Of a stretch of 42,137 bases of DNA, positions 1-10,183 are shown piece after piece. This stretch comes from Parasitella parasitica (taxonomy: Eukaryota > Mucoromycota > Mucoromycetes > Mucorales > Mucoraceae). Below the pieces are notes generated by a model. It saw nothing but the letters and a program-made list of their open reading frames with translations. It ran no database searches and was not told the origin of the DNA. The stretch spans positions 146,445 to 188,581 of the forward strand of contig MU619261.1 of NCBI GenBank assembly GCA_025201805.1. The letters run 5' to 3'. The translations under genes and the position numbers were made by a program. How positions within the stretch are numbered: position 1 is the stretch's first letter; every line of letters begins with the position of its first letter.

Positions 1-604
1 TCTGAATTTCAATTATTTTAAATGGGAGACCTCCAAGCTGGTTTCCCAGGCGAGTTTCCCAGCATACTTTTTTTAGATAACTCTTATTTATTTATACCCA
101 CTCGGCTTCACGTGTAACAATGTTATGCAAAGCTTGCTTGATGGCGTTATATGCATCAGCGAATATAATGATTGGCTTTTGAATTGCGCAATTTTGCCAT
201 TTGAATACCTAATTGAACACAATCTTATATAAAGTGGACGTGTGAAACTTTACTGCCTATAGTTTGTTGAATGCATATAGAGACGCTTGAAAGTATCACA
301 AATCATAGTGTGGAACAAGTAACCGTCTTCCTTTTGTCTAATCCATCTCCGTCCCAAATAAGCATTGAGCACAGTTCATTTATTAAAAGATGACTGCATA
401 CAACGAATCGACCTTCAATTGACCGAATTGAAGCTGAACGAAAACAGAGTTTAGATTTATTGGTATAATAGGCAGGAAAGTTAGACTGATATAATGCAGA
501 TGGCTGTGTTTGGTATATATGCGGCTGTGTATAATACAAAAAAAAGTTGAAGTCATGTTGAGAAATCCCATCATTGAAACCAATGCCATCCTTTCTTGTA
601 CAGG
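1..604. other. Left-edge intergenic DNA, no gene seen
   Basis: AT-rich sequence. Only short open frames without recognisable domains or convincing exon structure occur on either strand. It would contain the 3' flank of the F-box gene that ends at 605. Confidence 0.5.
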
Positions 605-1686
605 TTATCCATCAACTAACGGCAACGAATCATTAATAGAGCTCGCAGGGTCGATCAATCTGGTGATACTTACTTTCAACCGAAGAACTGTGTCTGGATG
701 AACTTTATACCTGTCTGGAATAAGCCATCCAGGTGGCTCGTTGAGAGAGCGGCTGTCCTCTTGTCGGACATTTTCAACAAATTCATACTCTTCGTTTTGT
801 TGCATCCTTAGTTCTTGTTGAGGGGTAGGCTCTGTGGTTATCCAGGTATCCATCGTCTCTAAATAGTGCCTGAGTTGCTCTCCTGCATGAGTAACCATCA
901 TACACATGCGGTCTACATCCACAGGTCGATCAGCAGCCACACACATAACCAAGAGATCTTGTACATTTCCCGTCACCAACGCTTCTCTAACGCATTCTTC
1001 AAAGGATCCATCCAAGCTCGACTCAAGATACAGACTGGTGACGTCAAATAAGCTTCCGAAGAATAGTGCGAATCTTGTATGGATATGGGTATGAGGAGTG
1101 GCACAATGGCGCCGCCACACATGGGTATAATCTCTTGGCAAAAATGGGGCCAAGGGATGTTTGGTGCTACGGCGTCTATATTTCTGTATGCAAAGATGTC
1201 AGTCAAAAGAAGAGACATAGCGCATATCCTACACAGGCTTACGGGATCATGCAACACTCGGATAGAGGGCGTATGCAGATACGATGATCGAATTTCCAAA
1301 CATAAATTTGCATAGTCATGTTCAATGCCAGCTTTCGAGTCTTCAGACAAAATCCTTGCCACAATAAACTGTTGGAGAATGTCTAGCAGCTCTGTAAACT
1401 TGGCCCGATGGTCTATTTTGGGTAAAACTTGTACTTGTGCGCATATCTGCTGTAGTATTTGTTGCGAAAATTTCAGTTTTGTATCCTTCAACTGACGTTC
1501 AGAAGGTGTAATTGCTTCAAACAACCGCAACAACGAATTAATTTTATATTGAAATCGGAAATGTTGCTGGATGTAAAGTAGCGTGCCCTTTGATAAGAGT
1601 GAGATTGCCTGTAGATTCTCGAGATCTTTGTATTCGAGATGATCTAAAACAAGCCAAAATACTTCGTTTGGCAGCAAACTGATCAT
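605..1686 (-). CDS. F-box domain protein (two exons, splice uncertain)
   Basis: Reading leftward from 1686, the protein starts MISLLPNEVFWLVLDHLEY followed by KDLENLQAIS. This fits an F-box of about 40 residues (LP-E---I---L---DL---), which binds Skp1 in SCF ubiquitin ligases. The remainder is alpha-helical and unrecognised, so the substrate is unknown. Two overlapping frames cover 973-1153. Removing a 47-nt intron (1074-1120, GT..AG) joins them in phase and gives 344 aa ending at the stop 605-607. The donor GTGTGG is weak, so a frameshift or a different splice is possible. An upstream in-frame ATG at 1740 would add residues from an A/C-rich repeat, so the start before LLPNEV is preferred. 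Its 5' side faces a gene-poor region. Confidence 0.65.
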
Positions 1687-1707
1687 TTTGTAAATTAACA
1701 GAGAGAG

Positions 1708-1740
1708 AAAAAAAAAACCAAAAACCAAAACCAAAACCAA
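1708..1740. repeat. AAAACC-type simple repeat in the F-box gene leader
   Basis: A run of A followed by several imperfect AAAACC units lies directly upstream of the chosen F-box start codon (read on the minus strand as a GGTTTT-type repeat). It is most likely 5' untranslated sequence. Confidence 0.6.
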
Positions 1741-4305
1741 AAATAGCTATTTGATAAAAGAGTGAACGCTGCATAATCGTGACGCCTACAATAGAGGATG
1801 GTAGCACAGCAGATGACTGAAAAACAAAGAGAGCATGCTCATGCCCAAGAGATTATAGTCATATCCCATCAACAATAGGTTCTGATGGATCTTTCACTGC
1901 ATCATACTCGGAAGAGGAGGATGATGATTGTGGCCATAACCCCCCCCCCCTCCCCGGAAAACTGCCAGTTTATTGATTGTAGAATAAGTCTTCTCGATTT
2001 TCTGCACATGTCCTTTTTGCAGTGCATTCAATGACCACGAGAAGCACATCCCTCAGTTCGCAGTTACCAGGAGATTTATTGGTTAGCTGTTTGCACAATT
2101 GTAGCAGATACTATGGTGCCTTTTAGACAGTCTATGTCTTTCAAACAGGGGGGGCGGGAGGCGAGAGGCGGTACTTTTTAAACAAGCTGATTCTCGAATA
2201 GGTCTTGTCAATAAAAACGATATTTTATCTCAAGCAGAATACACTTTAAATTCAACATGGTCGCCTGAAAATGTGGTCTCCAGTGTGTACTCAACCATAA
2301 ACCTTGCAGAACCAGTTGGTGTGATCCTAACCTCTTGAATTGGTTGACCTTGCCTTGGGTTTCAGTACTTGACCAAATAGCAGAACCCAGAGCCATCTAA
2401 ACATGTGTCCAAAAACATAAATCTCGAGTAAATGATTTTAATTTTAAAAACGGCACAAAAGCTAAATGGCAGGGCCCAACTGGGGGTCCTTTCGGAATTT
2501 GGCTTGCTATATCGTTACAGTATTTACCCGTTGATCTCAGCCTTTACTTATATGAGGTCACTGCAAGGAAACATTGTAGCTGTGTAAAGTGATGGTGATA
2601 TTTGACTCAGTAAGTACACTTGCATACAAGTTCTGCAATTTCTTGTCACCCCTCTATTTTTTTTTTATTGAAATTCAAATGTCGACGATAATAGGTACAC
2701 GCACAGCCGAATCAATTCAACTGAGACACATTTATCATTACAATAATGAAAATTCAGCATCGACATTTAAAGATCCCCTTACTTGAAGTCTAAAATGCAG
2801 ACAGATCATTACATTAACTCCCTCCCTCCACCCCTCAGAGGACATAAGAAAATGCAAGAATTTTATACAAATCAGAATAATAAGATTGAAACAATGTTGA
2901 ATGCCTTGGATTCTGTTCGAAATGCGGAAGAGTAAGAAAAGCAAGTGCTCAAAGTAAAAATCTTATCGCTACTATCCGTAGTACCAACGGATATTATTAG
3001 TTGAAAGTAGCCATTTACGGCTCTGCTGAGGCCAACATTATACTATTTGCTTTGCAATTGGTTGCAGCGATTACTTCAGGTTTATTATTTATATTTTCAA
3101 CACTGACAGACGCCTTCATGGATTTGCCACTGATGTGGACAGCTAGATTCAATCCTAGCACATACCCAGTGGTGTGATTGCTTTGTTTGTCTTTGTTTGC
3201 TTTGCACTATACATTAATATTTGTAACATTACAGGGGAAATCTCGGATGGAAACAATCTATATCATCGTATTTTAGCGTCTGATGTTTTGTGTTGCGTTG
3301 TTCTTGATTGTAATAGAAATAGAGAGATGGCACCACCTTCCAACACTGATTCTTTCTTTTCCTTTTTACGTGGTCTAGATCGAATCTTTGCAGAAGCTTG
3401 CTGATCAAAATCATTCGCCTGATCTAACCATATTAGCCATTGCCCTTGTATCGTCCGCTTTGGGTAATTGTATATAGTTTGAGTAAACATGCCAAGCTAT
3501 TCTAGCGAGTAAATTCATTTTTTAACGTTTATTGCAAATCTTTGTCTCAACTCAAAAGATTTTAGCTCAAGATCACCACAATGATTTATTTGTGATCCTG
3601 TAGGCTCAATCGTCATTGCGCTTGTCATACTACATGGCTGGACATGTACTTTATTGGGTAAATGAAAACCCTACATTAAGCGTAATATAAACGTTAAGAC
3701 TCGTATAACAGAACATATACCTTAGGTTGTAAGCAAAAGTGCAAGCACTGAATTTTCAAATCTGGTTACCCATACATTGGCAAGGCGCTGTAATACAACT
3801 AAACAAACTGTTCTTTGTATGCTGAAAATCTACACAAACAGCATCAACTCATCCCAAGGTGACACATGTTGATACATGCCGTGCATACTTTGGCTGGAAC
3901 AAGTTTGTTTTTTTGAGGTGGATATAGTTTTACCACCCACAAACGGAACTGCGCGAATCGCACGGAATAAAACTACAAATGAAGCTTGAATCATTACTTT
4001 ATGTCGGAAGAGTCTTTGTTCACGTTGAGGATGAGATATTCCATAAGCAGAAAAGTAACAAGGTTTATATACAGTTTGCATCTTTAGTCTAAAAAAAAAT
4101 AGCAAGTAGCATCAGAAATCGAAATAAGGTTGGATAGGAGCACTTTTGAGATCTCCATTTTTAATATTATTATAATGGGAATCTTTTGCGCTGCTTCCTC
4201 CACATCACGAGGATGGCACAAACATAAAAATTGACGTCGTTTGTTATAAAACCTTACACAAACTTATGATAGTTTGCTGTCTCTCCCCTTATTCTTATCT
4301 TTTCC

Positions 4306-4313
4306 TATATATA
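4306..4313 (+). promoter_or_regulatory. Probable TATA box of the SAM-PH gene
   Basis: TATATATA lies about 85 bp upstream of the ATG at 4395 and is followed by a long pyrimidine-rich leader, a common fungal promoter layout. Confidence 0.45.
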
Positions 4314-4394
4314 TTAAATTTCATCTATTTTTTTTTCTTCTTCTTTCATTTCTTTCAACATATGCTGACACCATTTTTTTTCCTAATTTAAATA

Positions 4395-5853
4395 ATGAAT
4401 CAAGCATCGAACCAATGCAATTCAATGGCAACTGGTATGAATAAAGAGGATACATCTTATTATGGTAAGTGAAATGAAATTAAAAACGACCATCACAAAG
4501 CCAACATTTTTTTTGCAATAGTTGATAACCAGAGATTCAAGAGTAGCAATTTCTCCAAAATCGTACTCGTTCAATTGTCATTAGAACATTATATACCACT
4601 ATTTCATGAAGCAGGGATACATGAATTAAATCAGTTTCTATCAATGAACGACAATGATTACATTGCAATTGGAATCGAAGATCCCGGCGATCTTCAGTTG
4701 CTTGCGACTTGTTCTAAAGCATTGAAATCACACATTGCTGAAAAGCAAATACAAAAGCGCAATACATTCTGCTTCATCGCCGAAGAGTCTGAAGACGAAG
4801 ACGATGATTTTTTCAGTGCAAGATCCAGCTCGAATTTAAGCAGTAATAGCGATAAAATTACAACAGCATCATCTAAATCTATACTGCGAGCTATCCATGC
4901 ATTTGACTCTTACGAGCCTCCTTCTTATCCCACCACTCCTCCTTTAATACAAGCAAATACAACATCAGGCACCATGCACTTGCAGGCAGTGCCGGGAACC
5001 GTTATTCGTCGACATAAACAACTAGGTGGCAGCAGACCTGTTTCTATGCCTGTTCAGTTACCATCATTTGCAACTCCTCCGCCAGGCTATTCAACATCTG
5101 CTATCTTTGGGAAAAGATTAGATAGATGCCGATCCATGGTCTTTCCACGTGAGGAAGAAGGTAAAGAAGAGCTTCCTGGGTATTCCTGTACAGTATTCAA
5201 GATGGGCTATGTAAATATCAAAAAAGAATTCGATGCGCCAAATTGTAAAAGCAAGTACAGACATTGGAGGTAGTTGACTAAATGTTATTCTTGGACTACT
5301 ATTTTAATCCGGCTTGTAACGTAGGAGGTTATACGTTGAATTATGGGGTACGATGCTCAAAGTTTACCGAGCAGCGCCTTCAAAACAGACATCTGCGGTT
5401 GATCCTCTCAACTACTATAGATGGCCATTGCGAGTTCCGTATTACTACTACCACAAGTACTACTACACTCCGATTTTTACTATTTCTTTAGCAGGAGCAG
5501 AGGCGTTCCGTGCACTCGACTATTTTAGACGACCAAATGCTCTCCGACTGACGACACAGCAAGGACCGCAGATACTAATGAGGCTATCTTCACATGTAGA
5601 AATGATATCATGGGTTGAACATTTGCAAGCAGGTATTTTTTCTTTGATGCATGTGTTTATTATATAACATGAATGCTTACTTGGCTTTTGTTTAGCCATT
5701 AACATATCGCTTGATTTGGAGTTTCGTCCTATGCCAAAGTTTATAACTATACCAACCCGTGGGCTAACCACAGCTTCACTGGATCCTCGATCTATTGAAT
5801 TGGAAAGGGCTCGTGAGCAAAGAAGACGAGAACAACATGAAGTCTTGATTTGA
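4395..5853 (+). CDS. SAM and PH domain protein, Boi1/Boi2-like
   Basis: Four exons (4395-4464, 4522-5269, 5325-5632, 5696-5853) encode 427 aa; introns are 57, 55 and 63 nt and all phases match. Residues about 33-95 form a SAM domain (LEHYIPLFHEAGI, then IGIEDPGDLQLLATC). Residues about 245-375 form a PH domain that begins GYVNIKK, has RLYVELWGTMLKVY, and ends in a helix with MISWVEHL. The middle is Ser/Pro-rich and probably disordered. SAM plus PH is the architecture of fungal Boi proteins, which act at polarised growth sites with Cdc42 and the exocyst. No SH3 domain is visible at the N-terminus, unlike yeast Boi1/2. The PH domain carries a Tyr-rich insertion near 5440-5465. The C-terminus is a charged helix rich in Arg and Glu. 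Confidence 0.85.
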
Positions 5854-5898
5854 ATAAAAAAGGAAATCACACTTGCATCATGATTACGTTGTCATGTA

Positions 5899-5900
<2 letters not shown>

Positions 5901-5932
<32 letters not shown>
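5901..5932 (+). repeat. Poly-T tract (32 nt)
   Basis: An uninterrupted run of T begins just 47 nt after the SAM-PH stop codon. It lies in or near the 3' untranslated region, and its length may be imprecise in the assembly. Confidence 0.8.
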
Positions 5933-5935
<3 letters not shown>

Positions 5936-6497
5936 GAATATAACTCTAAACGCAAAATAGAACTTTATAACTTAATTATCATATTATGTAAATATATCAT
6001 CATTTATACCTACTTTTCGTTTATTATTGAGACTCTCACTAAGGGAAAAAGAATGATGGCGCTATATCCAGAATTTGGCATGTACAGTGAATCACCTTTT
6101 CTGTGAGATTGTTAATCGCAAACTGTTACCGATAACTTTTACGACTTTAAATTTTCGCGTTTCCAGAACATTTCTGAAACTTCTTGCTGATGGATCTGTA
6201 ATCAGATATCATATAAGCAGCAGACAAACTGCTCATCTAGAATCTGTAAAATTCTTAAATCATGTAAATACGCTAATACCGAAGACAATGAACTTTCATT
6301 AAATATATTTTTATTCAATAAATCTATATCCTTGCCCCCACCACAATCTTTAATTACTTTAACGTGAGCTTAGGCCCAATCACACACATTGTTAGGTACA
6401 ATTACTGATATTGATCCTGTCTACAATTGTAACGTCAACCTTTTGACATCCATTAGTATCAGCCCAGTATTCCATTAAAAATCCTGAAATATTACAT

Positions 6498-6545
6498 ACA
6501 AGTTAATATCATGCAATGTAAACGAAACAAAGCAAGTAATGCTCA
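6498..6545 (+). repeat. Diverged dispersed repeat, copy A
   Basis: A segment starting AAGTTAATAT and containing TGCAATGT and AAACAAA resembles the segment at 7582-7628 over about 45 bp, with roughly four of five positions alike by eye. Both copies are followed by a CTCATGCAAAA-type word further on (about 6542 and 7742). Confidence 0.35.
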
Positions 6546-7581
6546 TGCAAAAATAAGAGAAAAGCCTCAACCAATTTATCAATTTATCATGAAATTCGAC
6601 GATCCAGGATTCATATCATGTGATCAACTTAAAAGCATGTCTTTGTTAGTTTGACAAAAGATATCTATACCTGTGGTAATACCAATTCAGAAAAAAACAT
6701 AACGAGTAATTGTTACAAAAAGATATTTTAAATTTATCTTGGTCGTAACTTTAGGTTCTCCATGTGGTGAGAATTAAATACAAGAAATAAATCGTGGTAA
6801 ACGACTGTTGATCTCGAAGTCAACAAGCGAATTTAAAACATTGGAGGTAATTTGATCAAGAATTTTGAATATAACTGTAGAACTTTTTATGCTCTATGTA
6901 TTTCACGGCGTAGAGATCTGAGAAACACTGCTTTAAATATATTGCCATCAAACCGATACGTAAATCTTCAGTTTTGAACAGCCTTTGGTGCTTTAACACT
7001 GACAACACGCTTTAGATGGAATACATATCATTATTATTATTACTATATCCAGTTCAAGTATATTTCACTTGATCGTAATCAACTGACACAAAAATGCAAA
7101 ATACACAGTTGATTTCATTACAATTGACAAAGCGCAATGATGTTGTCCAGATGATTTTTAAGCTACATCTTGAGTACAGCTACTATATTTTCTCACATAA
7201 TAGAATGCAATGCTAAATAAAAGCGCCTGGTTGACATATGTACATCATAGTCAAATATGTATTTCGCAAGGTATACTTGAATTTACTTTTATGTGTTCAT
7301 GTGTTGGTTGTAAGCGGAGGCTGAAAATGGCTTGCACAGCTTTTTTTGCGTTGAGTGATTTCGAGGATTTCGACTCCATTTTTGAAAAAATCTGCAAAAA
7401 TTAAAAAAATATCGCCTTCAAAGTATTTTATCATAACAAAACATATAAAAAAATTACTTGGAATGCTTAATGAATTATGTATTGATCAATGAGATCTATA
7501 TACTAAAAAATTTTATTTATAAAAATGTCGCCTAAAAAATTTCGAAAACATTAAAAAACCGAAAACGTTGATTTTCGAGGT

Positions 7582-7628
7582 AAAGTTAATATTCTGCAAT
7601 GTCAACAAAACAAATAAAGTAATCAGAT
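7582..7628 (+). repeat. Diverged dispersed repeat, copy B
   Basis: Counterpart of the segment at 6498-6545. The shared words AAGTTAATAT, TGCAATGT and AAGTAAT occur in the same order. The repeat may be remains of one element or of a local duplication. Confidence 0.35.
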
Positions 7629-7904
7629 GAAAGAGAATACTCTTGGGTTCAATTCTTTATTAATGTACACTATAATAAAAAGTTTCGTTTTTCGGCTTGA
7701 AAATTGACTTTAGTCCAAAATTCAAATTTCTACGAGGTACCCCTCATGCAAAATGAGAGCAACCTTAAAAAAAAAAAAAAGTGTCCGGGTCGATTGATAG
7801 GAGAATCAAACATTGTAATGAGACAGGCCATCAACCTAGAAGGTAATAACCAGCAAGGAAATCCTGTATTGAATTAATCTTCCTCTCTCTATTCCTTAAT
7901 CGAA

Positions 7905-8508
7905 ATGGCTGCTTCAGGAATCGCCGTTGGTATCAACAAAGGTCACATCGTCACTCGTCGTGTCCTCAAGGCCAAGCCCTCTAACAAGATTGGTGTATGT
8001 ATTCAAGAAGGGTGGATGGATGGATGTTGTCAATGGTACTGGAAAATCCCTGTGTGTGTGTGTGTGTGAATGTGTTGAAAATCAGGAAACCCGCATCAGC
8101 CTAATAATCAGCAAAGAGCTACACAATACAGTACAAGAAGCACACAGAGATTTCCAATTATCAGTTGAACATAAAATACCCATTCACCATGTATTCGTCA
8201 ATCACACAAACTGATTTTTTTTTTGTGAAATCTTTAGGTTGCTTCTAAGCGTGCTACCTTTGTCCGTAGCGTTGTCCGTGAGGTCTCTGGTTATGCTCCT
8301 TATGAACGTCGTATTATGGAATTGATCAAGAACTCCAGAGATAAGCGTGCCAGAAAGCTCTGCAAGGCCAAGGTAAGATCTGTGTTTTTGTTAATTTTCG
8401 AGAGTGTGAATTGACATATCAATGATTTGATAGCTCGGTTCTTTCGTCCGTGCCAAGAAGAAGATCGATGAGCTCTCTGGTGTTATTGCCCAAGCTCGTC
8501 GTCATTAA
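7905..8508 (+). CDS. RPL36: 60S ribosomal protein eL36
   Basis: Three exons (7905-7994, 8238-8372, 8434-8508) encode 99 aa, the normal length for this family. Diagnostic segments are [46 protein letters not shown] and the C-terminal [20 protein letters not shown]. eL36 is a small basic protein of the large ribosomal subunit. Intron 1 is 243 nt, long for this window, and carries a (GT)n run at about 8050-8068; intron 2 is 61 nt. The first intron sits early in the coding sequence, as is common in ribosomal protein genes. The coding sequence is more GC-rich than its surroundings and uses C-ending codons, consistent with high expression. Confidence 0.97.
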
Positions 8509-8690
8509 AGTGGCCTGCGTTTTTTTTCTTCTTCTTGATCTTTAGTTGAATATGTATGTATATATATATCAAACTGCAAATTAATAATAAATCAGGAATG
8601 CACTTTATACAATATTTCATCTTGTTGGAGTACATTTTCATTGGCGATCGTATGAGGTGGGCTATATGTGAAAAGGAAAGAGTAACGCAT

Positions 8691-9604
8691 CTAGATACTT
8701 CTGTGTTCCTGTATCAGACTTTTTATCTGATCCCAATTATCTGCACGATACAGTGAGCTTGGCTTCTTCATATCGTGTTCAGTTTCATGTCCAAAATCAG
8801 CAAGTGAATCTAAAAGCGACTTGTCGTTGCCAATGATTATACCTAAGTCGGCTTCAACTAGTAGAGAATTTTAGTTGAATGTGCTAGGCATTGAAAATAA
8901 AAGAATAGCCTACTTAGAGCCTCAATGTCACCAAGTGAATCACCAATGTATATCGTTTCGTTGAACTGTTGGCGAAACGTATCAATGACAGCCTGTTTAT
9001 CACCAGTAGTTAAGATAGCTGGAATAATGCGGCCAGTACACTTGCCAGAGTCATCGAATTCTAAATCGTTGCTAAATATATGATTCTTTGATAATCCAAG
9101 CTCTTTCAAGAAACCCAAAATCCAATCTTTCGACCAATTCAGAGAAATAATTCGAATTTGGCCTTTGTATTCTTGCAAAGTGTCCACAACGCCTGGCTGA
9201 AGGTACTCTGCTCTTAGCAAGCTGGCTTGCTCCGTCAATGCTTGTCTAGTTATGCCTTGAAAAACCTTATATTGGCCCACGCGTTCTTGTGAAGCTCTTT
9301 CAATTGACCTGTAGCTATCCAATTGCTTTACAAAAGCTTTGAAATCCCCTTTTGGTAATTTAGGAAGGTGTTTACGATGTTCCTTGTATTCTTGAAGGTA
9401 GCTATCCACAAAGTACGACCAAGGCTTCGAGTTCTGTGTGTAAGAAACGCCAAATTTCCCCAAAGGGCCAATTGTATCCTGAAGGGTAATGGTTTGATCG
9501 AAATCAATTAATAAAAGAGGATATGCGCTGGCTTTACCAGCATCAACTTGTGATTTAAAGTTCTGCATAGCTTTTTTAGAGAAGAGTTGACGTACAAAGG
9601 ACAT
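8691..9604 (-). CDS. HAD-superfamily phosphatase
   Basis: Two exons (8914-9604 and 8691-8857, 56-nt intron) encode 285 aa. All HAD motifs are visible: motif I IDFDQTIT (nucleophile and acid/base Asp), motif II SLNWS, motif III Lys in TTGDKQ, and motif IV YIGDSLGDIEAL with the metal-binding Asp residues. A cap of about 100 residues sits between motifs I and II, as in the phosphoserine phosphatase/MtnX group. The C-terminus has ADLGIIIGNDKSLLD, then an SLYRADNWDQIK segment. From memory of the family this is like the HAD domain fused to TenA in plant thiamin monophosphate phosphatase, so a small phosphate-ester substrate in thiamin or methionine salvage is conceivable. The exact substrate cannot be told. 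The leader MSFVRQLFSKKAMQNFKSQ is basic and amphipathic, possibly mitochondrial. Confidence 0.87.
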
Positions 9605-9760
9605 CTTATATTGTCTAATTTATTCAAACTAGTTGTTGGCTTTGTTGCTCGGAGGTTGGTCAACTGAAGGTTATCAAACTCATCCTCCTCAACTCGCACC
9701 AGCGTGGCTGCACTTCCATCAACGACTCCGATACTTCTTTACACGACTCGCTCCGGCGGG

Positions 9761-9784
9761 TTTGCTCCGCTAAAGGAGCGAAAA
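9761..9784. repeat. Short GC-rich inverted repeat (GCTCC/GGAGC)
   Basis: TTTGCTCC and GGAGCGAAA flank a short GCTAAA spacer and can form a hairpin. It follows another CGCTCC copy at about 9749. It stands out against the AT-rich background and may be a remnant of a mobile element end. Confidence 0.35.
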
Positions 9785-10009
9785 ACCTTCACTGCATCCC
9801 ATCAATAAATCCTTGAATATCAAATTTGGATCGCTTAACTGTCGATACTTGCTTAAATCGACTACTCTCAAATATCTGATTACTTCATTTGGCGTCTAGG
9901 AGGGGCAATGCCTAGATACTTTTGCTTGCCAAGAAACCTATATAATGTCTCTTCACTTTAATAACCGAATTGCAATACTCAATCTTAAATTTTAATCCCT
10001 CCAAGGGCA

Positions 10010-10183
10010 ATGGCCAAATCTGGTGGACGTCAAATAATTGCCCAAACTTCACTGCAGCAATCGTTCATCTTTTCCAAGGAACTACAAAGGTCTAGGAACC
10101 GCCTCATACGTCAACTGAAGGATAAGCTAGATGCTATCTATTCAATGATCCTTCGGAATCCATTCATTGGTACTCCTTGACTA
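10010..10183 (+). pseudogene. 57-codon open frame in a possible decayed element
   Basis: An ATG-initiated frame of 57 codons starts MAKSGGRQIIAQTSLQQS and is rich in Arg and Lys further on. No family is recognised. The opposite strand is also open over part of the same patch (a segment with IWPLPLEGLKFKI), so direction is unsure. It could be a fragment of a degraded transposon or host gene, or chance in a GC-richer patch. Confidence 0.2.

Larger units (their letters stand above)
1687..4394. other. 2.7-kb gene-poor region with possible coding relic near 1798-2190
   Basis: This is the shared upstream side of the F-box gene and the SAM-PH gene. It opens with an A/C-rich simple repeat (about 1708-1740). 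One plus-strand frame from 1798 to about 2190 is interrupted by only a few stops and includes an 11-C run at 1940-1950. The rest is AT-rich with scattered short frames. A TATATATA element at about 4306 lies some 85 bp before the start codon of the next gene. Confidence 0.4.
5854..7904. other. 2-kb AT-rich intergenic DNA with a diverged repeat pair
   Basis: No gene is supported. The stretch starts with a 32-T tract and contains two related segments (about 6498-6541 and 7582-7628). Near 7500-7570 there is low-complexity A/T sequence with repeated CGAAAAC words. The promoter of eL36 must lie in the last few hundred bases, where a pyrimidine-rich stretch (about 7878-7898) precedes the ATG. Confidence 0.5.

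Noticed and set aside
1940-1950. 11-C run as a possible functional element
   Set aside because: An isolated homopolymer in non-coding DNA. Nothing else supports a function.
3141-3165. tRNA B-box-like word in GCTAGATTCAATCCTAGC
   Set aside because: The flanking bases do not form a T-arm of proper size and no A box or acceptor stem is seen at the right distance.
3830-4105. 91-codon minus-strand frame
   Set aside because: No domain, no exon structure and AT-rich codon content resembling the flanks.
7648-7665. tRNA B-box-like GGGTTCAATTC
   Set aside because: No cloverleaf can be drawn; the surroundings are AT-rich repeats.
7927-8214. 95-codon plus-strand frame over eL36
   Set aside because: It reads through intron 1 of eL36 in another frame; the spliced eL36 protein explains the locus.
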